A stretch of DNA of 35,000 nucleotides from Chromera velia (taxonomy: Eukaryota; Sar; Chromeraceae). The stretch is taken from contig JAHBMJ010004903.1 of assembly GCA_018398765.1 (NCBI GenBank), positions 32,200 through 67,199 on the forward strand, written 5' to 3'. The notes under the pieces are model-generated. The model did not search any database. It had not been told where the DNA came from and worked only from the letters and a program-made list of their open reading frames with translations. The first letter of the stretch is position 1. Each line of letters starts with the position of its first letter. Shown here piece by piece: positions 1 to 11,412 of this stretch. Both the position numbers and the translations under genes were made by a program.

Positions 1-202
1 ACGTCATGGAGCCCGAAAGTCAGCCAGGCAAGTTCTTGATCGAGCTAGGATGCAGCTAGGGGGGTAGACGGAAAGTTCCGATCGAGGAAGCAGCCGAGCA
101 CATTTCTTTCAAGAATGATCTGCTTGTGTTTCCCTTTCGTTCGTGCAGAACGACGCTGCCAAGAACGAGGGAGAAGGGGAGACAGCAGAAGTCAGTCAAT
201 GA
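1..202 (+). CDS. possible 3' end of a gene entering from the left edge
   Basis: A consensus acceptor (pyrimidine-rich tract then TGCAG) ends at 148. It is followed by a short open stretch, NDAAKNEGEGETAEVSQ, that stops with TGA at 200-202. A donor of the type used by the other genes here (GTCAGCC) lies at 19, so positions 1-18 could be the preceding exon and 19-148 an intron. The acidic, low-complexity tail gives no family. A second frame of the same exon stays open to about 270, so the frame is not certain. This is the least secure gene call of the window. Confidence 0.25.
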
Positions 203-1162
203 TGGAGCTGCAACCTTTCTGATACTAAGGTTGTTCGGGGCAGACTTCGTCGGCCGTTGGATGTAATGGCAGTGTGCAATGGATCGGGAATGCGTGCAGG
301 GTGATAAATAATTTCAAATAAGTATACACGACTTTCACTTTGATTTCAATTTTGAAAAAAATCAAAATGCAAATAAATTCAAATAAAAATCACATCATGC
401 ATATACAAAGTGAGTGGTTTGTATCATATACAAAGATAAAAACACTATTGTAAAACTATTGTTTTAAATGTTCAATCTAGTTTTTAGCGTTCTTTCAAAA
501 ATTTACTAGTAGGATACAAATTTGATTTTGATTAATTTTTTGATAGATGATTGAAAACAATTGAAAGGTTCGTATTCTTTTTTTCTTTTAAAATTTGTTA
601 AAGCAATTTAAATTTATTTTTCACAAGAGTTTTACTGAGTGTGATCTAAATGTTGGAAACAAAATCATAATAAAAGAGCTAAATCCAAAGATTTAATTTT
701 TTTATGCGGTTTAAGCTAGCGTTTAAATTAAGCCGTTGATTGTTTTGTATTGCAATTTGCAATAGGTTTTTAAACTAAGGTATATCACTAAAAAAAAAAA
801 TAAAAAAATTTTTTTTGACCCCCCCCTCTCTAGAAATCGAAAGGATCTAACACTCTAAAAGTATGTCCAAAATGGTTTTTTTCCCTAAAGAACCACATAC
901 AGATACTTACTATGCTAGTAACGATTCGTTTTATAGTGGTTTTCAAAGGTTTTTATGAAAGTGCCATTTCAAGTTTCAAATTATTAAAGACAACGTTACA
1001 AAACTTATAGTAAAACCTGAAAAAACTTAAAAAAACCTTGAAAAACCAAAGTGAAACTTATAAGTACTGATCAGAAAAGGTGTTTGTTTCATTTAGAATT
1101 GGTCATTCACTTGCTTCATCTTCATCTGCTTGTTTAATTCTCTTGTTGAACTGACTTTCTGC
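203..1162. other. AT-rich intergenic spacer
   Basis: The stretch is strongly AT-rich from about 300 on, with many A and T runs and no long open frame, splice-site series or RNA-like fold that I can see. A short C-run followed by a CT tract lies near 823. Confidence 0.6.
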
Positions 1163-1800
1163 TCAAGCAAGCTCATCATTATTTATCGTGACCCCCCCTC
1201 TTACCAATATCGCAGAGTGCAACCAAAAGAACACGGTAGAAAGAGGCGTATCATCTGTTTTCGGTGTTAAAGTTCGGCGAAACAAAAGAGGTTTGAATTC
1301 GGTGGTTTCATCAGAAGAAGACACACGTTTATATGAAATGACACGAGCGCAGAAATCTGAATTTTCTTCTACATGTGCGATGCGGGCAATACCCAAGCTT
1401 CTGCCTTTCTTTGTCACAGGATGCACATCATTTGGATCAACCAGATCCAAAACTTTACTTACAAACCATTCTTCGTTCCTGTCATCAGCCGTCTCCCAAC
1501 AACAAGCAACAATGTCTCTAATCCCTACGGAATAGTTCCCTCGCTCCGGTAACGTATAACGAAGGCGGGGCTTTCGAGTCAATCGAGTTATGTGGATGAC
1601 CGAAACAAACATTCTGAAGTCTGAGAAGTTTGTCCTTCACTGTCTGAACAACCATCTGACTGATCCACATCAGACCACGATGACTGATGTTGCTCATGAG
1701 TCTGATAAGAAGGAGAACACCGAGTCCTAGGCTGGGTCTGAGGAAGGGGAGGGAGGGAACAGGAGGGGGGAGGAGGGTGAACGTATAGAAAACCTCCCAC
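1163..1800 (-). pseudogene. decayed ORF, possibly transposon-derived
   Basis: The minus strand has a 149-codon frame (1612-1163) and an overlapping, frame-shifted one (1800-1588). Read together they give a Pro-rich and then Ser/Asp-rich linker, a basic stretch (TRLTRKPRLRYTLPERG), then a small domain-like segment with IRDIVACCWETADDRNEEWF followed by VSKVLDL and, near the end, PLSTVFFWLHSAILVRGG. An acidic linker, a basic patch and a small beta-barrel-like domain are an arrangement seen at the C-termini of some transposase or integrase proteins, but I do not recognise a family. The break between frames at about 1588-1612 suggests a frameshift. Nothing upstream completes a gene. Identification is tentative. 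Confidence 0.25.
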
Positions 1801-2158
1801 ACACTAAGGTACGTTTGATCGGAAGCTGCCGAAGATGGTTTTAGTCTTCATCAACAGCGGCTGGGGGCTGTCGAAGATGCGGTTTTTGCAGGTTTTTGCA
1901 CGTTTTTTCCCTGAAAACTAGGTTATAAAACCAAAAAAAAAAAACTTTTAGTGACACCACCCCTAAAACTTCATATAACATATAAAAACTTAAGCCTTCT
2001 TACCTAAAACAGTGTCCAAATAGGTTTTTGACCTTTTTTGAGCTTTGATTTTAAGTTTAAAGCAAGACAAAAGATTAAAACACTAAATTTTATACCTAAA
2101 AACCTGTCAAAATCTTAGGTCGGCTCAAATAAGTGAAATACCATAGTTTTTACAATTA

Positions 2159-3094
2159 GGGGCGGCGCTCTAAAGATTTTTGGCAACCCCGTTGCCAAAT
2201 GTATCTCCCCCCCCCCCCCTTTTTTTTTTATAATTTGGCAACCTATTTTTGGGCTTTTTTGAATTAGTACAAACAAAATTAATTAGCCGAGCATACACTT
2301 GAACTTCAAAACAAGTGGTGCAAACATGCTGCCAAGAAACCATGATCAGTACAAGATTTACGATCAGTTAACCCCAACTTCTTTATTGGTTACGCTCGTA
2401 TAGCTCTGCCTCGATCTTTCTGCCAACCAAACACACATCCACAAGCTTCAAACAGTCCAGACAAAGAGTTTCCCAGAGAGTCTGACCAATGTCAGACACA
2501 CAGTGCCTGTCAGTCACGCCACAGTCGCATCTGTTATGCTTGGTAACTGCAGATTCCAAACACCTTAGAGCAGCAGGGCCCCTCCGGTGTCTGCATATAC
2601 TGGTCAGTCGGAGGAATATGGTTAGACTGCATGAATGCATGACTGAGTCAGACAGGCATTGTATGTCTGCCATCAGTCAGACTCTGTGGAAATCTATGGG
2701 AAACGCTTTGCCTTGACCGATTAAGCCTTTTTGAAGCCGATCTTATCCAAAGAAACGAAAGGGATTGCTATCAGATTGTCTAAGATAAGACTGGAATTTG
2801 CCTGGACAGTACCTAGGGTCTACTAGATACTTGCCCGGGAGACCCCTAGGGCGCCCTAGGGTCCACCAGTCTGATGTAACACAGGAGTTTATATGTTTGA
2901 CAAGGCAAGCCGTACATCTATGAGTCGACTTAGTACAAATCTGATGTAACATTCAAACTTCACTTGTATAATACTTGAATAACAGATGTGTTACAGTGGT
3001 TAGAGACTTTGATTGAGCATTTGATAATCCCTTCCCCCCCCCCCCCTCCCCCGTTTGGTAAAGGGGTTGCCAAATATCTTTAGTGTGCCGCCCC
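2159..3094. mobile_element. 936-bp non-autonomous DNA transposon, PIF/Harbinger-like fold-back element
   Basis: The left end (2159 onward) begins GGGGCGGCGCTCTAAAGAT and is mirrored by the right end (complement read from 3094), GGGGCGGCACACTAAAGAT. The match continues through TTTGGCAACCCC to about 45 bases. Each inverted repeat runs into a long C tract on the plus strand (about 2206-2219 and 3034-3052). Both ends are flanked by TTA (2156-2158 and 3095-3097), the 3-bp duplication typical of PIF/Harbinger elements, whose ends also often start with G runs. There is no transposase frame. The interior (about 2383-2716) is itself an imperfect inverted repeat. Confidence 0.65.
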
Positions 3095-3153
3095 TTAATA
3101 TCATATTAATATATACCAGTGTGTACTAATCTTAGTAGTACTATAATATTACC

Positions 3154-3324
3154 GGGGCTGCTAGTTTCTGGTCAACTCAGTGACAGTGGCCTTGCTGAGT
3201 GAGCTTTCTCGCGATCGCTCCTAGGCTAGCAATGCATATATGCTCAGACTGCCCTTTGCCATTGGGAGGTAGACGATAGCTGATAGCTGGCGGGTTAAGT
3301 CACCTCATCATCATCATTACCATG
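3154..3324 (+). repeat. dispersed repeat, copy 1
   Basis: This segment begins GGGGCTGCTAGTTTCTGGTC and ends in GGTTAAGTCACCTCATCATC. It recurs in the same orientation at 19884-20036 with small indels and substitutions. Both copies share the core CTCGCGATCGCTCCTAGGCT and a CATCAT tail, and both are followed by AT-rich DNA. No terminal inverted repeat or coding frame is visible. A SINE-like or other short interspersed repeat is possible, but I see no clear tRNA-type promoter boxes. Confidence 0.6.
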
Positions 3325-4370
3325 AAGTCGAAATAAACCTAGGAGTAGACTGTGATACATTAAATTCAAAGTAGAATTCAAAACATATATTTTTCTATTG
3401 TGCACATGATTAATTCATTCATAAGTATATGATTAAGTCATTTGAGTACTAGATCTGATTCGAGTCATTAATTTAATAATTGTAAATCTCTACGTACATC
3501 TAAGTGCAAGATTATTCTGAATTTATATCGACACATATCATGATTAGACGTCTATATTATCGATGGAGCTTTTTATCGCTGAGGCTACCAAGTAGGAGGG
3601 CCTACTAAGGAGGCGGCTGCCGCCGATGTAGGCTTTCAGATCCAACTCATGATGACACAGTCACTGTAGATCTCGGTGTATACATACTAGATCGGAATGC
3701 TTCAGTTCAGAGGACGGGATTTATCCACACCGAAGCATACGGACTCGATCACAGCAACCTAAGTAATGAACACATGCCGCCTGACGATGATCATATTTCC
3801 TGGCCCTGAAGGCTTTCAGCAAGTCTGCTCTTGAGTCTAGACTCGACAAGTCGAGATTGGGATGGATTCAGGGAAATGCAAACAATTGGCAAGAAAGGCA
3901 GGACGGAGATTCCGGCCGCCCCTCTAGCATGCACATGAAGGCCTTGATCAATTGGCTCATTTTCCCGCTCCCCTCATCCTCCCTCACCCCAAATTTCCTC
4001 CACCCCCAACGACATGTTCTTGAAACACGCAGACAGAAGATACCCATGCACTGAACCAACCCAAAGGTTCATCTGTCCGTTCAGTCAACGTTCCAGCGAA
4101 GCATGCAGTCTACACAAGATTCATGCAGATAGTGGCGTTCTTTCCTGCATGCATCCATCTACATGCACGCCAAGACCCTCTCTTTTCATCTCTCAATTTA
4201 AGTACTTTTCTCCAATTCGATCAACCATTCATTGAATGATTGGCCAGTAAGCCTGCAAGCCGGCCATTGAAACACGAATCACTTTAACGCACATCGACGT
4301 ACACAGAGAGCGACTTGACCTTTCTTGTTCCCTGAACGTCCCAATTCCTCCATCTCCCCATCCCTCCCCA
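3325..4370. other. intergenic spacer downstream of the ALIX-like gene
   Basis: The first 300 bases are AT-rich. From about 3600 the composition becomes balanced, like the flank of the gene ending at 4371. No coding exon series is recognised. GCATGC words occur near 3917, 4101 and 4148. The 3' untranslated region of the minus-strand gene should lie in the right-hand part. Confidence 0.5.
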
Positions 4371-7361
4371 TTATTTCTTGAGGTCCATGCCGGCTATTTG
4401 TCGGGAGAGCTGCCCCAGAAGGTCCCCTCTCTCTTCTTGCCTTGCGAAGTGAAAGTCGTCAACCTGCATACACCCACCCACCCACCCACCCACCCACACA
4501 CACACACACACGAACATACAAAAATCCAAATCCATCCTTAATTTGCGCCTTGCTTTGTCCTCCTCATTGCAACAGGCAGGAAAGCAAGATGAGAAAAAAC
4601 ACGAGAAAAAAGACTGCTCCTGAGAAGAAGGGGGAAAGCGCAGCAGAGCTTCTTTTCAAGTTTTTGCAGATGACGTCCCTGAAACAGACGGAGGGACAAA
4701 CGAACGGCCTAACCTGTTGTTTGAGGGTTCTCAAGTAGTCGAGCAGTTTGTTGAAGAAAGTGATACCCTCTGCAGCCTCCCCCTGTGCCTCTGACAGAGA
4801 CGTGGCTGCCTTCTCGAGGTCCCCCAGCCAGACCGTGCGTGCGTCCTGCTCTGCCCCCGACTGCTTCTTGAATGCCTCCCATGCCCCCCCCAAGTCCGTC
4901 AAGGCTCTCGAGACGGCATCGGAGGCCTGGGAGATCTCCACCTGAAGAGGGTCCAGGGCCGCCATCCCCTTCTCAATCACCGAGTCCATGGGCTGCTGCT
5001 GTTGGTTGGCCTGCAGAGGGGCAGAAGCAACGAAACAGGGCGAAACACACACGTAACAGAGTATAGAAAGACGGTAAGAGGTCATTTTACAACAGAAAGG
5101 AGCGTTTTTTGAAGGTTTCAGATAGTGCTGCGACGCACTCTGAGTGCTCTTTCACAGTGATGAGAAAAAGGAGAAACTTTCATAGCGAGTCAAGATGGCA
5201 GTTTCCTTTGAAGAAACTGCTTTTCATGTGAATGCTCTCTTCAAAGAGAGAGAGAGAGAGAGTCACTCACACACCTCCATCAGATCCCCAGTGATGTTGT
5301 CAGAAGCCGCTGCCTGCGTCTTCAGAGCATCCAGTTTCTCTTGCAGGGCCTTCACTGAGGTCTCCAGACTCGACAGGGAGGCTCGGACCTGCAGCCAGGC
5401 AGGCAGACAAGACACGCATGAGGGCGTTCGGGTTTCTGGATAAATGTATTGAATTGACGTTGGGCTCCAGTGTTCCTCCTATGCCTGCACTGGCACGGAC
5501 GAGCATTGAGAGAGACCGCAGGGCAGACAGAGGGTCTAGGGAGGGTTGTCCGCACTCACCGCTTGTTTCTGAGGTGACTCTGCGCTGCTGGAGCTGCTGG
5601 TTGGTGCTGCTGCTGTCAGTTCCTCTCTTGTCTTTCCGAAGAGGTCCTTCACCTTCTTTCCGGTCTCCACCTTCGCATACACAGACTTGTTCGCGTCTTC
5701 TGCAAGCTGCACGACGAAAAAGAGGACCAGGGAGGCGGGACGAATCGTTAGTCAAATCCCAAAGCAGAGTTCAAACCACACAAATTCACTCGGTCTCTCT
5801 CTCTCTCACACACACACACATACATACACAGACACATACACATACACACATACACATACACACATACACCTACACACATACACACACACACACACGAACG
5901 ATCTCGCACAAAGATCACCCAAGACCATGCTTGAAAAGGTAGAGAGCACTACTACAACGCTCTCTTTGCCAAAGAAAAATGTCACGCTCCTTCCTTCCTT
6001 TTGTCTGTTCACTTCAATCTTTCGGCATGATCCGAGACTAGGAAAAAGAAAGAAAGCCCCCTCGCTCTTCTGACTGACCTTAAGTTTCTCTTGGTAAGTC
6101 TTGATGGACTGGAAGAAGTTTCCGTTCAGCTGTTCGGACTGCAGGCGCGTCCACTGAGATGGGAACCTCCCCCGACACCTCTGGTCCTCGTCCTGCTCCT
6201 CCTCCAGCTTCCTCTGCAGATCCCCCAGACACCCGTTGGCCTCTGCCGCCATTTTCTCCAGAGAACTCACCGTCTCCTGCACAGCTGCCAGACCGCCCTT
6301 GGCCTGAACCTCTTGGACCTTCAACCACAAACCGTCAGGGATACCGCTCTGCTGTTCATCGACAGCGAAGGGCAGCCCCCGGGCAGCCAGGAAGGCCGAG
6401 ACCTCATCGGTCTTCTGTCCGACTTGCGATCCCACCGCAGCAACCAGCTGCTGGACTCTGAAAGAGCAGAATCAGAATCACAAGGGCAAAAGAGACTTTG
6501 TTCATACGTTGATACGATGCTTCGTGCAACTCTGAAAACGGCCAAGCGAACCGAGAACGAGAATCAGTGTTTGCATTTTGAAATCAGCCGCGAACGCATG
6601 AAAGAGAGACGGCAAGAAGGTGGTGGAGGGAGGGGGTGCGAATAGGGGGCCCGAAGGGACCGATCAGGTCCTCTCTTTCTCCAAAGAAAAAAAAAGCAGA
6701 GAACCCGAAAAACAATCTTGCATTCTCCACTTCATCGAGGAGACCGGTAGACCGCCCATGCAGCCTACCAATCTAGATACTAACCTGGCGCTGAATTCAT
6801 CTGCCTTTGCCCGCACGTGGTGAGGCACCAATCTATCAAACGCCTGGATGGCGTCGTGGTTCGTCAGGGACAGGTCCTGCAAAAGAGAAGCAAGAAATGA
6901 AAGTGAGCGCAGGAGTGGAGATTGCACACCTTGTGGGATCTTCTGAGAAGCTGCACTAGGTCCTATTCCTAGGCGACAAAAGAATGGGGCCCTCTCGTGC
7001 TGGTGACGCTTAAACCCTTTCAAATCGAGGACAAGCAGTGTTCGTTGGCGGACTGCTTCCTCTCATCATCTCTATCTCCCCCTTTTCTCAGAGAATCCCA
7101 TGTCAGCACCTCCTGGTTCAAGCTTTGCCAACAGACAAGCAAACCCACCTACCTGCAGAGTGACTGCTACGGCCTTGACTGTGGAGACCATCTCGAGGGG
7201 CTTCAGGGTGGAGATCTCAGGAACGAGCTGCGATCAATCAGTCAATCAAGTGAGACGAGGGGAAGAAGGAAAGAGAAGGCGGAGAGGAAGAGAATGAACA
7301 AATTGACGAAAAAGAAGGACACAGAAATGAGGCACAAAAATGATTTGACTGGAAGAAGGAA

Positions 7362-7394
<33 letters not shown>

Positions 7395-10300
7395 GAAGGA
7401 AGGAAGGAAGAGCAGAAGATGGGGAAGAGAAAGCGGATCGTCCTCTGGGAGGTCAGAGAGAAGAGCTCAGGTCGTCCGGCGCTCACACACACTCTCTTCT
7501 CTTCCTCTTTTCAGAGGAGGAAGAAGCGATATGCTGCGCACACAACCCCACCTCCCCCCTGCCCCCTTCCTGATGATGAGTCTTCATGCCCCCTTTTCTT
7601 TTCTTTTCTTTTCTTTTTCTCCTTCGTCTCTCTCTCTCTCTCCCTCTCTGCTCTCAATCCAACCTTGTCACAGGAGGAGAAAGCGAGAAGGAAGGAAAGA
7701 AAGTCAAAGGAAGAGAAAAGAAAGAAGAGAGAGTTTGAAGATGGCGCTCGGAATTTTCGTCTTCATCGGAAACGATCCATCCTCTTCTTTTCTCTGTCTA
7801 TACTCCTTTCTTGTCTCGCTTCCTGTCTTCCCACCCTCTTTTGAGGTCGGGATACTGTGGGCTTTTGCCAGCTTCTTCCTGTCTGCTTCCTTTTCTTCCT
7901 GTTTTCAAATGTGCCATTTAGAGAGAGAGAAATTGGCAAAAAAACACACGGACCTCAAGATAGACGGTGTCATTGTCCTTTTGTGTGGATGCCTTCTCTG
8001 TCTTAATGCTCTGCTGGAGCGCTGCCGGGTTCAGAGGAAGTCCGGACTGCTTGCTCAACTCCACAGCCCTCTCGCAGAGCTGCTCTGCCAGAGAGAAACG
8101 TGCAATGATCGGACCCCAACCCTCCGTGGTCTCCTGGGCCTTCTCCTTCTCTGCCATTGCCTGCTGGAAGTGTGCAGCCGTCTGGTATGCCAGCTCCTGA
8201 ATGCGGCAGTGTGCGACCCAAGAGGGGTCCATCTGGCCAGACACCTGCTGGGCAAAGTTCAGGGCGGCACTGTAGTACTGGGAGGTCTGGTTCGCCAGCT
8301 TTGCCTGCAGGAGAGAAAAGAAAAAGGGAGAAGCAAGTTTTGAATTCTTCGTTCACACACCATGCAACCTGGGTCTGACCGAAGCAGAACACACCAACAA
8401 CAAGTCAGAAAGGGGGGCAGCACAGCGTGGAAGACCATCAAGCAAGAAGAATTGTTGCGAGCGGGAGGAAGATGAGGGTGCTCACTCAAGAAAACTACCC
8501 GGTATATTTTGTGATTTTTTCGAGAGTCATTCTTCCTGTCCTACACACCTGCATGACCCAGAAGAGTACTCCCCTACATCATCACTCACAGGCAGGCAGA
8601 CTGACCGACCAGAAGAGAGCGGTTCAGACGATCCTTCACTGCCTTCTCGTAGAAGCAAGACTGGGCCTGCACGTACATCGATACATACATACTCGCATTC
8701 ACATACACACACAGAGGTTGCCCACTATCTAGAGCAGCAGGACCACACATTCATTGTGCCAGGCGATCGACAGAAAAGAGAACAAGCGAAAGCAGCCCCT
8801 ACTGCAAAGCACCTCAAAGGCACAGAAACAAAAGGACAAAAAAACAGCACCTGAGGAGTCAAATGAGCCCTTCAATTCGAGGCAGCACATAAAGCCAGAC
8901 CAAACGCCACCCCCCCAAAAAAGCCCACCTGTGCCAGCATCAGAGAGGAGCACATAGACAGCGTTGCGTCCTTCAGATCTGCAGTCGCACTGCCCTGAAT
9001 AGACCCGACCAACTGGTCCCTCACCAAACCGAAAATTCCTGCAGCCTGCACAGGAGACAGCAACAGAAGCGCACAGACATTTTTGCGAATGCACTGCCAG
9101 ACTTACAGAGAGGCACAGTCAGTTCTGCCATTGAACCCTATGAGAAGGGGGGTCCACGAGAAGAAAAGAAAAAGGCGGGAGGGAGAGAGGCAAGAAGCAG
9201 GAAGAAGGACGCTCTGGTAGAAAAGGAGGACATGAACCCTCAACGTGTCCTTCAGAAGCCTCTCTCTAAGACTTTCAAAGAGTCTACGCAAATCTCCACA
9301 CGAACATTTCACGCTCCGCCCCAGCTGTGGAGGGAAGAAATGAAGACCGCTCTCTCCAGTTTTGAACAATCGTCTAACAGATCTACCGACCGACCGACCG
9401 TTTGGAAGTTTTGAATTGCCTCCTTTGTTCCCTCAGGGCTTCCTCTGTCTGCACTCTTCCCGATAGAAGAGTGAATGGCCGCCAGATTGAAGCACACTGC
9501 GGCCTTCTCAAAAGCCATACTGCTCAGGGCAGCCTTGTTGCGGGGCCTGCATGTATGTGTGCGTGAGTATGCATACACAGAGATAAAAAGGACATTCCTC
9601 CCTCCCCTCCCAAGTCTTTTTTCGATCAATTCACCGGGCCCCTTCTGAGAGTTTTTCTTTTCAAGACATCTCTCCTGGCACATCAGATTTAGACAAAGCT
9701 GGCACCCCCCCCCAAAAAAACCTTCCCTCCTTCCTCGATAGAGAAACAAGTTCCTTCCTCTAAACGACTCGCTTACAAGAGAGACCCTTCGGCTGTCTGT
9801 CACGTTTCTGCATCTCACTTGGTTGGGGGAACAAAGGAAGGGCTCTCGAGAGAATAAAAAAAGGCTGGAGAGTAAAAAGGAGAGTAACGAAAAAGAAAGA
9901 TAGCACATACTGACCTGAAAGCATCTGCCCACACAAACTTCAACTGCACCCTTCCTCTGGAGTCCCCCACGGGGATTCTCTGCTCCAACAGACTGCAGGC
10001 AGCCAGGTACCGCATCAGCTGCTGCTTGGAGTGATCGAACCCTCCCCTTCCTGCACACAAATGCAAAGGCAAAAACAATAAGGGAGAGCTTCAATCAATT
10101 CACTTGAAAGAACACAAAGAAAAACGCTCTTCAGAGTGAGAGACCGACTCTGCAATGAAGGGGCCGAGTCGTACGTACACAAAACAGGAAAAGCGGAGGT
10201 CTAACAGCATTCGTTGCCTTTCCCAATTATCGACCGACCGACTGACCCTGAAACCCCGCAATTTCCTGACGCAGATCCGAAAAGTGCCAGATGTACGGCT

Positions 10301-10780
10301 TCACCTTGTCTGCACACCCGGTAATACCAAACAAAAGAAGATCATGAGAAAGACACAAGGAAAGAAACACGGGACACGAGCTCAATCCATCACCATCTCC
10401 TAAATACCAGAGAGAAGACTCACACGGAGCCACTGAGACCAATACGTTGACCGCTAACAGGCCTCGAGAGAGTGCGGAAAACAGAGACGGCATCCCATCC
10501 AGACGCGCCCTTCTCAATGACAAGCAGAGCAAGAGAGACGCAAGCCCGGGTGTGCAAGTATGCTGCAAAACCGGGTCGACATACCTGACTGATCACGCCC
10601 GTATTGGTTCCTGCAGGCAGGCAGAGGACAGCACAAGACAGAGAGAAAGGTTAGCAGAACGATTTGACAGTCTCCTAGATCGAGCAATTCAATACCAAGC
10701 GTGCTTACGTACGTGCAGTAGTTCAGCAGCACATGGCGCATGTCCAGTTTGTCCGTTGGTTTTGTTTCAATTGCCAGCAT
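4371..10780 (-). CDS. ALIX/PalA/Rim20-like protein (Bro1 plus V domain), complete, 15 exons
   Basis: ALIX-family proteins bridge cargo, ESCRT-I and ESCRT-III (Snf7/CHMP4) on endosomal membranes. Exons in coding order: 10780-10713, 10610-10585, 10309-10247, 10050-9915, 9546-9399, 9045-8929, 8666-8610, 8304-7954, 7227-7153, 6876-6785, 6457-6079, 5706-5560, 5388-5275, 5010-4714, 4463-4371. They total 2163 nt (720 aa plus TAA) and keep frame at all 14 junctions. The Bro1 domain is about residues 1-347, with SMAFEKAAVCFNLAAIHS, SSLMLAQAQSCFYEKAVKD and the hallmark KDNDTVYLE (314-322). The V domain is about 360-720, with DRLVPHHVRAK, RFPSQWTRL and the closing DDFHFARQEERGDLL. The protein stops 17 residues after that motif, so the proline-rich tail of animal ALIX is absent, as in Rim20. 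The start is the first ATG, just ahead of the expected KPT-type Bro1 N-terminus. Microsatellites sit in several introns. Confidence 0.92.
4473..4511 (+). repeat. (CACC)n/(CA)n microsatellite in the last intron of the ALIX-like gene
   Basis: A run of CACC units passes directly into CA dinucleotides. It lies immediately 5' (in gene orientation) of the acceptor of the terminal exon, so the pyrimidine tract of the complementary transcript is interrupted by TG/GGTG repeats. Confidence 0.85.
5803..5896 (+). repeat. ACACAT/ACAC imperfect microsatellite, intron of the ALIX-like gene
   Basis: About 90 bases of alternating purine-pyrimidine CA repeats with regular CATACA interruptions, in the intron between the exons at 5560-5706 and 6079-6457. 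Confidence 0.85.
7355..7410 (+). repeat. (GAAA)n/(GGAA)n purine tract, intron of the ALIX-like gene
   Basis: A pure purine tract of GAAA and then GGAA units on the plus strand, within the intron between the exons at 7153-7227 and 7954-8304. A pyrimidine-rich stretch follows at about 7590-7650, so the intron has separate purine and pyrimidine blocks on one strand. Confidence 0.8.
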
Positions 10781-11412
10781 CTTGTCACGTCACACACTCC
10801 CCAATGCACTCAAAAACGTCACTCGACCAGAGAGAATCGAGGTTCCAAGGAGACGAAAGATGGTCTCGACCACTGAAAAAAAAGGGGAGATTCCGACGCT
10901 TCTGTGGAAACGTTCACCAGACAGGGAGCAAGATGAAGTTGTAAGCAACTCAGACAAACAGTGAGAGTAGGCAAGACCGATGCGGAAAGAAGCAATGCCT
11001 CACTTCTTAGGTCGATGTCTAACTCAGCGTCTCCTTCTTTGGCGAACTGCGCGGAATGCGCGCGCGCGCTTTCGGGTGCAAGACTGCGGACACATTTCTG
11101 GCCCCGGAAAGTCATGCATGCACCTTAATTCCCGTGCATGTGCAGTAAATGGCCCTAAAAAGCGAACTTCTGCATGCGATGCGAAGTGTCAAAGGATGAC
11201 GGATCCACCTTCCCCAGAACTTAATTAGCAAAAAAACAAAGATGGAGACACATATGTGTGATTCGGTCACGCACAGCCAGAAGTGTTGAAGCAGTAAAGG
11301 TGTGGCATTCTGTCGGAGGGTACTTGCATAAGGTGGTGTTTTGGTTTATAGTGCTGTTTCTGTAGTATTCTCGCAGATCGAACTCTGCAGTGTTTCTTGA
11401 ATAGATCCCATC
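10781..11412. promoter_or_regulatory. shared divergent promoter of the ALIX-like and SET-like genes
   Basis: The 632 bp between the two start codons must hold the upstream regions of both genes. It contains a CG alternation at 11059-11069, an exact TGCATGCA at 11115-11122 and TGCATGC at 11171-11177. TGCATGCA is a known binding word of some ApiAP2 factors in Apicomplexa; a function here is inference. No TATA box is evident. Confidence 0.45.

Noticed and set aside
5418-5942. 174-codon plus-strand frame ending in His/Thr repeats
   Set aside because: The tail is the translation of the CA microsatellite and the rest is antisense to an ALIX-like exon.
6997-8343. 448-codon plus-strand open frame
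   Set aside because: It is antisense to ALIX-like exons and spans purine and pyrimidine microsatellites; its product is low-complexity Arg/Lys/Glu and Ser/Phe/Leu runs, with no family pattern.
10380-10500. Possible extra ALIX-like exon with donor GTGAGT near 10420
   Set aside because: The exons at 10585-10610 and 10247-10309 already join in frame to give a continuous Bro1 N-terminus, so no extra exon is needed.
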